Assembly (NCBI GenBank): GCA_030146915.1
Contig: JASLAT010000003.1
Coordinates: forward strand, 1 to 15,654
Reading direction: 5' to 3'
Origin: Tissierellales bacterium
Lineage (GTDB): Bacteria > Bacillota > Clostridia > Tissierellales > Tissierellaceae
Length of the DNA stretch: 15,654 nucleotides
A program made the position numbers and the translations under genes. The notes under the pieces were generated by a model, which saw only the letters and a list, made by a program, of their open reading frames with translations, was not told the DNA's origin and ran no database searches. Positions 7,595-15,591 of the stretch are shown piece after piece (position 1 is the stretch's first letter; each line of letters opens with the position of its first letter).

Positions 7595-10500
7595 TTATAT
7601 TGTATACTTAAACTTTTCAACAATAGATATTACTTTATCATCTTTAACTTCAACAAAATATATAAGTCTTTGCTCATCTAAATCAATATCATTTAGACTA
7701 TACTCTGCCAAGTGATTTAAAAATTCTTTCTGAATTACTGTGCCATAACTTCTATTTGAATCTGGCTTATTTGAAAAAAGTAAATTAACATCAGTAAATG
7801 TATATATACAAGAATCATTTATGGGAATTTTTTTTATGTCTTGAGATTTTTCTATAACTTTATAAGAATTTATAAAGTCATCATCTGATAATTTAAAACT
7901 TTTAACCTTTTCTTTATCATCCCATTCAACTATAGTTACTTCTTTTAAGTTTAACTTATTATCTTCTATAACTATATGACCTACTAGACCCTCTATTTTA
8001 TCCTTATTATAGGAGTAATCTTTATAATAATATTTATAAAAATCTCTAAAATAGTCTTTATTTTCACTAATCTTATTAATTTTAAATCCTAAGTCATTTC
8101 CAATTAAACTGTCTGCTTGTTCTCTTGTAATATAAAAAACACTTGTTTCTCTATCTGTCTCTTCCTTGATATTAAATTCTACATAATCTAAGTTTTTTAT
8201 TAAAGAAAATAAACTAAAGGCTTGTGGATACCAAAGATAATTAGAACTAGTTGAAATATATTTAGCTATTAAATTAGCATCTCCCTGCAATGTTACTGTC
8301 AATCCAAATGGCTGATCTTTTGTTGATAAATCAATCTTTTCAACATTCATATCAGCTGGAAAGTTTAGCATATTAACTATACTTACTACTTTTGAATTAT
8401 CTCCTAGGTAAGTTCCTCTCATATTATATAGCTTGTCCATTTCTTCCTCATCATTTTTAAATTTCCCATCTATATATATATCAAAAGCTCTTTCACTATC
8501 TAAATGACCGTAGTACTCAAAAGTATCTTTATTAAATGAACCTGTAAAACTTAAATTTTTAACAAGTTTAGTTTGTTTTTTATCCTTTATTCTAAATAAA
8601 GAGTACTTATCTTTTCCGTCATATCTAAGGTAAATTAAATCTTCTTCAGCAATTGGTGTAGGTAGTAAATTAAACTTATTATCTTTTGTTATTTTATCTA
8701 TTTCTTTCGTTTGTATATTATAAGAATAGATTTCCTGTCCTAATTTACGCCAATTACTATAATTGTCTAAATCTATATTTTCTACTTTAAAATTAGATGA
8801 GGCATAATAAAGCTTATCTCCATCTACACTAAACTTAGGAGTCATATCTAAACTCTCTATATTATTAGGATATATTTTATCATAAGAACCATCATAGTTA
8901 ACCTTTAAAAGAACTAACCTTTTATTATCTATTAGCTCCCTACCTCCACCTTCAATCCCCGCTATAATATTAGACTCACCATCTATAGAAAATTGATTTT
9001 TATAAGCTAAAAAATCTAATTCTTCTATTTCTTTAAGTTCATCATCTTCTAAATTATATATAACTAAACTATTATAATCACTAGATAATGAACCCGATTC
9101 TGGCTTATTCATAACATATAAGGTTTTGCTATTATCTGATATGAACCAAGGTACTAAATTAGATTTTATATCTTTTGAGTCTAGGACCTTAGAAGCAATC
9201 ATTAACTGAATATCTATAAGCCCATCATTAAAGTTATCTAATGTTATTTTAACTATGCCTGATTTTTTAGAATCTTCCTTATCGACTCTTCTAGCATATA
9301 CACTTTTATCCTTAGCAACAATCATACTAGTATAATAACTATTATCCTTATAAGTCTTAATTTTTCCTGATTTTAAATCTAAAACATTAAGCCCAGTAAT
9401 ACTATTTGATCCATATACTAAAAAATTATTTTCCAACCAAACATAAGATCTATAGTAATGCTCAATTTCATCATCACTTACTTTTTTATATTCTTTTTTA
9501 GATATATCATAAATATAAATATTTTTACCTTTAGTATATGCTATATAGCTTCCATCATCTGATATCAAAGGGTAGTCAAAGTCTTTACCTTCTTGAATTT
9601 TTGTTTCCTTTGAACTACTAAGATCCATATAATAAATACCGTCATCTTTTAAATAGCTTATAGCAGATTTATTTAGATCTTTTTTATTAAAAAATCCTAA
9701 GCTAGCTGAGAAATATATTCCAAATAAAATCACTAAAAAACCAATTAGTAAAGAAAGTACTTTAGTCTTTTTTGAAGATTTAAATGAATAAACTATATTC
9801 TCTAGTCTTAGTTTAAGCTCTTCTTTTGGACTAGACATTCCAGTAGTTAGATCTAAACTATTAAAATTAGAGGAGGCCATATTAAGAATAATACCTGCAT
9901 ATTTTTTTCTATCATCTAACTCCATGTTAGAAACTATTATTTCATCTATAGAATATTCACAATAAGTATTTAACTCTCGCTCAAATATATATATTAATGG
10001 ATTAAACCAATGTATTGACCTAGCAAACAGAAGTAAAAACTTTATTAAAATATCCTTTCTTTTATAGTGATTTAGTTCATGAATAAATATAAGACTCTGT
10101 TTATCAAAATCCAAATTTTGAGAGTTTATAAAAATTGTAGGAATAGTTAAACCAATTAATATTGGTGAACTTATCTTTTTAGCAACTCTTAAGGTAGGAC
10201 CTTTCTTAATATCCAGCTTAGCCTTAGATAATTTAAATAAATTTAAAATTTCCGGATCAGTTACTAATCTACTTGATTTAAATAAATTATCCTTAAATAT
10301 AAAATATGATAGTAATCTATATGTAAAATTTAAAATAGCTATAAGCAAAATTAATATAACAACTAGATTAGTATATTTTTCTAAACCTAAGCTTCTATTA
10401 GTTTTAAAATTTTCTCTTTTGTTTTTAATTAAATTTTCATCTGATAATAATTCTTCTTTAAAGATAGTATCTTTATTATTAATTTCCTCACTCATAAAAT

Positions 10501-10768
10501 CTTTTTTATGAGTTTTACTTTTATGTTCTAACCTTTCTCTTATTAAGTCCTCCCTAGACTCAACAACTTTAAAATTATTAAATAACTGCACATTAAATAC
10601 ATTTGGAAGTGAAAATGGAAGTAAAAATAGTAGCAGGTTTAAAACTAAAAATCTATAATGCCAACTTTTATTAAAATAACGCTCTGTAAGTTTCTTTATT
10701 ATATAATAAAGAAAAAAAACTATACTTCCTCTTAAAGAAATAGTTAAAATGAGGCTTAGTATTTTCAT
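7595..10768 (-). CDS. BlaR1-type M56 membrane metallopeptidase with a beta-propeller-like sensor and DUF4825-like segment
   Basis: A 1057-residue protein. The N-terminal part (1-330) is a BlaR1/MecR1-like M56 peptidase with membrane segments at about 3-24, 38-55 and 132-156. The zinc motif HELNH (230-234) is followed by a conserved CE pair, Glu271 being the probable third ligand. A further span (335-356) leads outside. Instead of a penicillin-binding domain, residues about 365-770 carry repeated blades of WD40/TolB-like type (ISDDGSYIAYTKGKNIYIYD, 402-421; FSVDGDKLYYAS, 646-657). Residues about 780-890 resemble DUF4825 (GTYLGDNSKVVSIVNML, QPFGLTVTL), followed by an unassigned domain to the end. 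BlaR1 relatives sense a signal outside and trigger loss of the BlaI repressor by proteolysis. Its ribosome site AAGGAGG lies inside the last codons of the repressor gene, so the pair is coupled. The ligand is unknown. Confidence 0.9.
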   Translation of the reverse strand: MKILSLILTISLRGSIVFFLYYIIKKLTERYFNKSWHYRFLVLNLLLFLLPFSLPNVFNVQLFNNFKVVESREDLIRERLEHKSKTHKKDFMSEEINNKDTIFKEELLSDENLIKNKRENFKTNRSLGLEKYTNLVVILILLIAILNFTYRLLSYFIFKDNLFKSSRLVTDPEILNLFKLSKAKLDIKKGPTLRVAKKISSPILIGLTIPTIFINSQNLDFDKQSLIFIHELNHYKRKDILIKFLLLFARSIHWFNPLIYIFERELNTYCEYSIDEIIVSNMELDDRKKYAGIILNMASSNFNSLDLTTGMSSPKEELKLRLENIVYSFKSSKKTKVLSLLIGFLVILFGIYFSASLGFFNKKDLNKSAISYLKDDGIYYMDLSSSKETKIQEGKDFDYPLISDDGSYIAYTKGKNIYIYDISKKEYKKVSDDEIEHYYRSYVWLENNFLVYGSNSITGLNVLDLKSGKIKTYKDNSYYTSMIVAKDKSVYARRVDKEDSKKSGIVKITLDNFNDGLIDIQLMIASKVLDSKDIKSNLVPWFISDNSKTLYVMNKPESGSLSSDYNSLVIYNLEDDELKEIEELDFLAYKNQFSIDGESNIIAGIEGGGRELIDNKRLVLLKVNYDGSYDKIYPNNIESLDMTPKFSVDGDKLYYASSNFKVENIDLDNYSNWRKLGQEIYSYNIQTKEIDKITKDNKFNLLPTPIAEEDLIYLRYDGKDKYSLFRIKDKKQTKLVKNLSFTGSFNKDTFEYYGHLDSERAFDIYIDGKFKNDEEEMDKLYNMRGTYLGDNSKVVSIVNMLNFPADMNVEKIDLSTKDQPFGLTVTLQGDANLIAKYISTSSNYLWYPQAFSLFSLIKNLDYVEFNIKEETDRETSVFYITREQADSLIGNDLGFKINKISENKDYFRDFYKYYYKDYSYNKDKIEGLVGHIVIEDNKLNLKEVTIVEWDDKEKVKSFKLSDDDFINSYKVIEKSQDIKKIPINDSCIYTFTDVNLLFSNKPDSNRSYGTVIQKEFLNHLAEYSLNDIDLDEQRLIYFVEVKDDKVISIVEKFKYTI

Positions 10769-10769
10769 T

Positions 10770-11138
10770 TTATAACCTCCTTAACCAATCTCCCAGTTCT
10801 CTTATATCTTCTTCATCTATCTTTTCATTATCATATAATGAAGCTATTAAAGATTTTACACTTCCATCATACATCTCATCTATAAATCCATCTGCATGAT
10901 AAGATTTATATTCATCCTTGGTAACTTTAGCACAATAGTAGTTTATCCTACCTTCTTTTCTAACACTTAAAATATTTTTATCAACAAGTCTTCTGGCTAA
11001 TGTAAGTATTGTTGTATCCTTCCAACTATTGGACTTTCCTAACCCCTCCTTAATTTCTGAACTAGTTAATTCACTATTACTTTCCCAAATAATCTTCATA
11101 ATTTCATATTCTGCATCTGAAATTTTAGCTATATTCAT
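10770..11138 (-). CDS. blaI: BlaI/MecI-family transcriptional repressor
   Basis: A 122-residue protein, typical of the family. Residues 1-73 form a winged helix-turn-helix (ISDAEYEIMKIIWE at 6-19, SWKDTTILTLARRLVDK at 38-54, wing KEGRINYYCA at 61-70). The C-terminal dimerisation part (74-122) contains LIASLYDNEKI (97-107), which aligns with the region where BlaI is cut during induction. The start at 11138 is preferred because GGGGGAGTTAGT precedes it; an in-frame ATG at 11162 lies inside an operator-like dyad and lacks a ribosome site. It stops one base before the start of the M56 peptidase gene. The predicted targets are its own promoter (dyad at 11158-11168) and the lipoprotein promoter (two dyads at 11666-11701). 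The symbol denotes the family; no beta-lactamase gene is visible here. Confidence 0.92.
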   Translation of the reverse strand: MNIAKISDAEYEIMKIIWESNSELTSSEIKEGLGKSNSWKDTTILTLARRLVDKNILSVRKEGRINYYCAKVTKDEYKSYHADGFIDEMYDGSVKSLIASLYDNEKIDEEDIRELGDWLRRL

Positions 11139-11157
11139 ACTAACTCCCCCTTTATTG

Positions 11158-11168
11158 TACATTGTGTA
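11158..11168. promoter_or_regulatory. BlaI-type operator upstream of the repressor gene
   Basis: TACATTGTGTA (TACA-N3-TGTA) matches the dyads in the lipoprotein promoter and the TACA/TGTA core of BlaI/MecI operators. It sits 20 bases before the chosen repressor start, which suits autorepression of the repressor-peptidase pair. Confidence 0.7.
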
Positions 11169-11170
11169 GA

Positions 11171-11223
11171 ATATAAGATAAAATATAAATAGCTTATCAT
11201 AAAGCTAATATTTTATCTTATAT
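11171..11223. terminator. Long A/T-rich hairpin between the lipoprotein and repressor genes
   Basis: ATATAAGATAAAATAT (11171-11186) and its exact complement (11208-11223) bracket a second inner stem (TAGCTT/AAGCTA). It begins 3 bases after the lipoprotein stop codon and probably acts as that gene's transcript end. There is no GC core and no clear T-run, so efficiency is uncertain; part of it must also overlap the repressor's promoter region. Confidence 0.55.
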
Positions 11224-11225
11224 AT

Positions 11226-11651
11226 TTAAAAACCATAATTTTTAATTTCCCACTTAGAACTTTCGTTTTTCCTAGATAAAATCCAAAAATAGTCATCATA
11301 ATATGTATCTGGCTCAAATACTGGATTTTTCCCAGAACTATCTACATAAAAAGATGAGCTTAGGCTTAATGTGTTTTTTAAACTTTTATCAATTTGATTA
11401 TCATCTAACTGGTCTAGATATATTTTAGATAGCTTTTTAGAATCCTTCTCAATATAAACTATCTTATCCAGCTTAGCAGCTGGGAAAGAAAAGTTCTCAA
11501 TAACAAGATTAACAGCACTTTGTAGCTCTTTTTCTGTGAAAATCTCTGAACTTTCAAGTTCTACAGATACTTCTTTATTATTTCTTCTATTACATGATCC
11601 AATTATTATCAAACAGACTATAATAGGAATAAAAATTCTATACTTTTTCAT
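11226..11651 (-). CDS. Small lipoprotein under BlaI-type operators
   Basis: A 141-residue protein with a lipoprotein signal (MKKYRIFIPIIVCLIIIGSC), the acylated Cys being residue 20. The mature part contains FTEKELQSAVNLVIENF (38-54), LDKIVYIEKD (61-70), LSSSFYVDSSG (97-107) and YYDDYFWILSRKN (117-129), ending in WEIKNYGF. This pattern recalls small Firmicute lipoproteins often found near BlaR1-like genes, but I cannot name the family or assign an activity. The start at 11651 has GGAGGTAAAA directly before it; an upstream in-frame ATG at 11714 would run through the promoter and operators. The palindrome at 11666-11701 implies repression until the M56 sensor fires. It could be an effector of the envelope response, or a regulator or ligand trap for the sensor; both ideas are inference. 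Confidence 0.85.
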   Translation of the reverse strand: MKKYRIFIPIIVCLIIIGSCNRRNNKEVSVELESSEIFTEKELQSAVNLVIENFSFPAAKLDKIVYIEKDSKKLSKIYLDQLDDNQIDKSLKNTLSLSSSFYVDSSGKNPVFEPDTYYDDYFWILSRKNESSKWEIKNYGF

Positions 11652-11665
11652 TTTTACCTCCTTTT

Positions 11666-11701
11666 CTACATATTGTAGTATGTTCATACTACAATATGTA
11701 G
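11666..11701. promoter_or_regulatory. 36-bp perfect palindrome: double BlaI-type operator
   Basis: Two 17-base arms (CTACATATTGTAGTATG and its exact complement) flank a TT centre. Each arm holds its own dyad, CTACA-N3-TGTAG, so two repressor dimers could bind side by side. The element covers the -10 box and much of the spacer of the lipoprotein promoter. BlaI/MecI proteins are known to bind TACA/TGTA dyads. Confidence 0.9.
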
Positions 11702-11714
11702 AGATACCTGTCAA
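11686..11714 (-). promoter_or_regulatory. Sigma-A-like promoter of the lipoprotein gene
   Basis: A perfect -35 TTGACA (11709-11714) and a weaker -10 TAGTAT (11686-11691) are separated by 17 bases. The -10 lies inside the double operator, so bound repressor should block polymerase. Confidence 0.8.
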
Positions 11715-12202
11715 TAGAAAGTATTAAAGATCTTAAATATTTCCTAGTAGATTTAATCTTTTGTTTATTAAACTTATAATCTAAATTTACTCGCTTGTCT
11801 TTTCAATTTTCTGTTAATTTCACTTTAATATTACAATAGTATCTTATTTTTAATAATCTAATAACTATAACTTTAATCTAACTTTTCCCTTTTAATCTAT
11901 TAAACTTTCCAAAGCTTCCTTTCTTGACATCCCATATTTTATAAGGTTATCCTATTTAATTTAATTAAATAAAAAAAGAGCAAATATTATTCGCTCTTTT
12001 TTATATCTTACTTAACTTTATTTTATTAATTAATATATCTTATAACCCTAAAAACATTTAGAAACTTTAGATATTCAAATAACTAGTCTAGTTAAACTTT
12101 ACTTTTTTAATATCACTTGTTCCGAAATAATATTTGAATAATTTTATATTTAAATCTAATATAATTTTTTCAAATTCTAAACTTTTCTAAATTTAAATCA
12201 TA
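11715..12202. other. A/T-rich intergenic stretch without a convincing gene
   Basis: Between the lipoprotein promoter and the methyltransferase stop I see no open frame with a ribosome site on either strand. It holds the terminator at 11972-12002 and a 10-bp inverted repeat (TATTCAAATA at 12072-12081, complement at 12131-12140). The latter encloses a small palindrome, AACTAGTCTAGTT (12081-12093), possibly a folded 3' end. A 17-codon frame ending in MSRKEALESLID (minus strand, just left of the terminator) could be gene debris but has too little content to call. Confidence 0.6.
11972..12002 (-). terminator. Intrinsic terminator downstream of the methyltransferase gene
   Basis: AAAAAAGAGC and GCTCTTTTTT form a hairpin with an 11-base loop, followed on the minus strand by more T residues. 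It lies 200 bases past the methyltransferase stop, so that transcript would have a long 3' end. The mirrored A and T runs would also let it work on the plus strand. Confidence 0.8.
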
Positions 12203-13561
12203 TTATCCTTCTAATTTATCTAGTCTACATATTGCCTCAACATGTGGCGTCCTTGGAAATTGATCTAGTAAATGTATATCCCCTATTTTATATCCTGCTT
12301 CCTTAAAACCAACTAAATCTCTTGCCAGTGTAGTTGGGTTACAAGATACATAAATAAAACTTTTAGGATTAAAATCTATAATCTTTTTTAATGTATTTTC
12401 TAAACCTGGCCTAGGCGGATCTATTACTATTAAATCTGGCCTCTCTTTAATATTATCTACAATTTTAAACATATCACCAGCCATAAAATTAATATTATTA
12501 AGACCATTTAATTTAGCATTCAACTTAGCCATTTCTACAGCTTCTTCAATAAGTTCTATAGCTATTACCTTTTCAGCTTTTTTAGCCATAATTTGAGCTA
12601 TAGTTCCTGTACCAGAGTAAAGATCAAACACTGTTTGGTCTTCTATATCTCCCATTAAATCTTGAACCATGTAGTAAAGTTTTTCTGCTGCTTTTGTATT
12701 AGTTTGAAAGAAAGAAAATGGTGAAATCTTAAATTTCAAACCGCATACTTCTTCTATTAAATAATCTCTACCATAAAGTAAATCAAGCTTATCAACCTTA
12801 ATTATATCAGCTACATTATCATTTATAGTGTGAAGTATACCTGCTATATTACCTTCTAATTTTAAATCTAATAAGGCCTGTATAAAAGCCCCTTTATCTA
12901 GGTCTTCTTGACTACTAGTAACCAAGTTGACTAGTATATCACCATTAGTTTCACTCTTTCTAACTACCAAATGTCTTAAAAATCCTTTATGATTTCTTCT
13001 GTTATAGAATTTATGGCTAGTATTTCTAAAATGTTCTAATACAGCCTTTAGAATTTCATTAAAATCTCCACCTGAAATATTACAATTTATAACAGGCTCT
13101 ATTTCATAAAATTTTCCCTTTCTATGCATACCTAAAGATAAAGGACCATCTTTATACTCATCTCCAAATGTATACTCCATTTTATTTCTATAATTTTCAA
13201 CAGATGGACTTCCTTTAATTTTTAAAATATTTGCATCTAATCCAGTATTTTTAAAAAGGTTCCTTACCTGCTCTTCCTTATATCTAAGCTCATCTTCATA
13301 ACTTAAATTTTGATAACTACAGCCACCACACACCCCAAAGTGTGGACATTTAGACTCGATTTCATCTGAAGACTTCTCTAAAACATCAACTATCTTTCCT
13401 TGATAATAGTCCTTTCTCTTTCTAGAAATTCTTATTAAAACTTTCTCACCCTTCAAAGCTCCCTTAACCCTGATTTCTCCTTCTGGATGATCTATTATAC
13501 CTATATTAGGATATCTAACATAATCTACTTTAACTTCCAATTCATATCCTTTTCTAAGCAT
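12203..13561 (-). CDS. rlmD: 23S rRNA (uracil-5-)-methyltransferase, RlmD/RumA family
   Basis: A 452-residue SAM-dependent enzyme that methylates C5 of a uridine in 23S rRNA. Residues 1-63 form a TRAM RNA-binding domain. Iron-sulfur ligands appear as Cys72, Cys78, Cys81 (CPHFGVCGGC) and Cys160, the RumA spacing. The SAM-binding loop is DLYSGTGT (313-320) and the active-site loop DPPRPG is at 381-386. The nucleophile is Cys407 in SCNPTTLARD, and the general base is probably Glu442 in HVEAI. Everything needed for activity is present. Firmicutes may carry related paralogs (RlmCD), so the exact target uridine (U1939, U747 or both) is not settled by sequence. The start codon overlaps the end of the WG-repeat gene by 8 bases, with AAGGGGGAG before it, so translation is coupled. 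Confidence 0.93.
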   Translation of the reverse strand: MLRKGYELEVKVDYVRYPNIGIIDHPEGEIRVKGALKGEKVLIRISRKRKDYYQGKIVDVLEKSSDEIESKCPHFGVCGGCSYQNLSYEDELRYKEEQVRNLFKNTGLDANILKIKGSPSVENYRNKMEYTFGDEYKDGPLSLGMHRKGKFYEIEPVINCNISGGDFNEILKAVLEHFRNTSHKFYNRRNHKGFLRHLVVRKSETNGDILVNLVTSSQEDLDKGAFIQALLDLKLEGNIAGILHTINDNVADIIKVDKLDLLYGRDYLIEEVCGLKFKISPFSFFQTNTKAAEKLYYMVQDLMGDIEDQTVFDLYSGTGTIAQIMAKKAEKVIAIELIEEAVEMAKLNAKLNGLNNINFMAGDMFKIVDNIKERPDLIVIDPPRPGLENTLKKIIDFNPKSFIYVSCNPTTLARDLVGFKEAGYKIGDIHLLDQFPRTPHVEAICRLDKLEG

Positions 13562-15293
13562 ATGACTCCCCCTTCTTAACTATATTTTTTATCTTATCCA
13601 ATGCCAAACTAAACTGTTTATAGCCCTTTATATTATTGTCTTTATCCTTATAAAAAACATTAAAATATATATTATCTCCTCTTATTAAAAAGCCATCCTC
13701 TAACTTTAATCTCTGGTAATTACTACCTAGCTCGTTACTTTGAAAGATTAAATTATTTAAAATATCAAGTTGGTCTTCTCCATCTATCAGATCTTTTAAG
13801 CTATAAAAATAACCTGTTTTATAGTTTATATTGTAAAAAACTTTTTCATTTACTCTTACTTTTGAGTCTTTCTTTAAATAGTTTGTATTTTTTTCAAAAC
13901 TAATTATATCACCTTTCATGTATATATTATAGAAAGTTTTATAATCTATATATTCTTTAAAATTAATATCATCATTTCCATTTTTAGTAAATAAATCCAA
14001 TATACTATTATTAATTTCTGACTGAAGCTCATCATCCAACCCTATAAACCTAGGATACTTTATTTTTATATTATCTGACTTCCTTAATTCTTTCTCAACA
14101 ACCTCAATAGATTTATCTATCTTATAACCCTTATCTTCCTCCCAAATGATATAACCATTTTTTCTATAATATACTAAATCACCATCTATTAAACTTTTAA
14201 CTACCTCTCCATCAAAATCCATGATACCAAATCCATCCTCTACTGGTAGTCTATTTTCTATCTCTCCATTTTTGTCTATAAAGAAAGTTTTTAAACCATC
14301 ACTAACACATATATATCCTAGTTTTATAGAGTTAGAATTTTCCTCTATATTATAGTATAGTTCATCATTTATAGGTCCCTTATCAACTTTATATATTCTA
14401 TAACTTGGATATCCAAGTTTACCTATCTCATCGCTTATAGCTAAGTAGTTATCTTCTAGTATCTTAACATCACCATATTTAAAATCTATAACTAACTCTC
14501 CTTTTAAATTTAAAACCCCATACTTATCATCAGTTAGATTTTCTTTACTAGCTAAAATTAGATTTCCTTTAACGTCAATCAAATTAAAATCTAAAGCTTC
14601 TAATATAATCTTACCTTCTTCATCCATTAATCCATATTTAGAATCATATCCCTTATCTTTAAATATATAGATTCCAGGACTAGATGTTTCTCGAAGTTCA
14701 TCTATATTCAAAATTTTAAATGTCTTATTCTTTCTATCTATAACTTTATATTTTCCACCATCTCTAACAATTCCCCTGCCCAGGTGAAAATCAAAGGCCT
14801 TATCATAAATAAAAGGAATTTTTTCTCTGCCTTTTTCATCTAAATATCCAAATCTAACTCCACCATCTTCTGTTTTAACTAAAGAAGTGAAATAACCATC
14901 CGAGTAAGCTAAAATATTACTAAACTTAGTATCTAAACTTATAATTTTATTATAGGCTGAGTAGATTTTTAAATCTGAGTTTTCATTAAGTAAATAGTAC
15001 GATGATCCGAGGTAAGATATATTTTGGTACTTTATTTCTAAAACCTGATTCCCTTCAGTATCTATTAACCCAAATAGACCATCTTTTTCAACTATAGATA
15101 AAACTTCATTAAAGTTTTCTACACTAGTATATTTAGGTTTAATTACAAAAATTCCTTCTTCATTTATAAATCCCCATACAAACTTATCCATATTCTTAGT
15201 GTAGGCTGGGTAAAGAAATACATCATCCTCTTTTTTACAGGAAACTAATATGAACATTAGTAATAAAAATAAAATTAAAAATCTCTTCCTCAA
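13554..15293 (-). CDS. WG-repeat lipoprotein with a C-terminal DUF3298-like region
   Basis: A 579-residue protein. The signal MRKRFLILFLLLMFILVSC ends in a lipobox with acylated Cys19. WG-type repeats are visible at about 38-56 (FVWGFINEEGIFVIKPKY), 72-90 (GLFGLIDTEGNQVLEIKY), 147-163, 218-232 and 257-273 (KYGVLNLKGELVIDFKY), with decayed copies between. Residues about 395-575 (NIKIKYPRFIGLDDELQSEI; INYKTGYFYSLKDLIDG) resemble the DUF3298/RsiV-like extracellular domain seen in PdaC and anti-sigma factor RsiV. The start codon is TTG, behind GAGAGGAG with a 7-base gap; no ATG fits the lipoprotein signal. It is anchored outside the membrane; its activity is unknown. Its 8-base overlap with the methyltransferase gene is probably operon economy rather than shared function. 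Confidence 0.85.
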   Translation of the reverse strand: MRKRFLILFLLLMFILVSCKKEDDVFLYPAYTKNMDKFVWGFINEEGIFVIKPKYTSVENFNEVLSIVEKDGLFGLIDTEGNQVLEIKYQNISYLGSSYYLLNENSDLKIYSAYNKIISLDTKFSNILAYSDGYFTSLVKTEDGGVRFGYLDEKGREKIPFIYDKAFDFHLGRGIVRDGGKYKVIDRKNKTFKILNIDELRETSSPGIYIFKDKGYDSKYGLMDEEGKIILEALDFNLIDVKGNLILASKENLTDDKYGVLNLKGELVIDFKYGDVKILEDNYLAISDEIGKLGYPSYRIYKVDKGPINDELYYNIEENSNSIKLGYICVSDGLKTFFIDKNGEIENRLPVEDGFGIMDFDGEVVKSLIDGDLVYYRKNGYIIWEEDKGYKIDKSIEVVEKELRKSDNIKIKYPRFIGLDDELQSEINNSILDLFTKNGNDDINFKEYIDYKTFYNIYMKGDIISFEKNTNYLKKDSKVRVNEKVFYNINYKTGYFYSLKDLIDGEDQLDILNNLIFQSNELGSNYQRLKLEDGFLIRGDNIYFNVFYKDKDNNIKGYKQFSLALDKIKNIVKKGESYA

Positions 15294-15320
15294 GCTTAAA
15301 CTCCTCTCAAATTTTTATTT

Positions 15321-15358
15321 TATAATAAAAAATACACTCAATTAATTGAGTGTATTTT
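15321..15358 (-). terminator. Intrinsic terminator of the cold-shock-like gene
   Basis: A perfect 30-base palindrome (arm AAAATACACTCAATT, 15329-15358) lies 23 bases after the small gene's stop and is followed on the minus strand by TTTTTTATTAT. It separates that gene from the WG-repeat/methyltransferase pair. Confidence 0.92.
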
Positions 15359-15381
15359 AATTATACATTAAAACTATTAAT

Positions 15382-15591
15382 TTAGCCTGTAATTTTACAA
15401 TCGAGAGCAGCAATTCTTTGGTCACTATTTTGAGTTTCCTCTATGTAACTGACTTGCTGACCAACTTTTAACTTATCGAAGTCTCCTTTAAAATTATGAT
15501 GACTTAAAAATGCTCTGGTTCCTTCACTTGATTCTAATATTGCCCACTTTCTATCTTGTAATATTTCCAGGACTTTTCCTCTTACTAGCAT
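15382..15591 (-). CDS. Small cold-shock-domain-like (OB-fold) protein
   Basis: A 69-residue protein of the length usual for CspA-type proteins, with their outline: GKVLEIL (5-11), a short loop, AFLSHHNFKGDF (27-38) where cold-shock proteins have VFVHFSAI, then LKVGQQVSYIEE (41-52), and a final strand RIAALDCKI (59-67). The aromatic RNP1 motif (KGFGFI) is replaced by RKWAILES and RNP2 is only partly kept, so nucleic-acid binding may be weak or changed. I therefore call the fold rather than a csp gene. The ATG at 15591 follows GAGAGGTG. It is monocistronic by its terminator at 15329-15358. About 60 upstream bases are visible; an A/T-rich TATATTATT lies near 15612-15622, but no paired -35 is convincing. 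Confidence 0.75.
   Translation of the reverse strand: MLVRGKVLEILQDRKWAILESSEGTRAFLSHHNFKGDFDKLKVGQQVSYIEETQNSDQRIAALDCKITG

Noticed and set aside
7595..11714. Classical beta-lactam resistance locus
   Set aside because: No beta-lactamase or PBP2a-like gene is present, and the sensor's outer part lacks the SxxK and KTG pattern expected of a penicillin-binding domain.
11900..11970. Short minus-strand frame ending MSRKEALESLID
   Set aside because: About 19 codons, with no ribosome site or partner sequence; too short to call a gene or a pseudogene.
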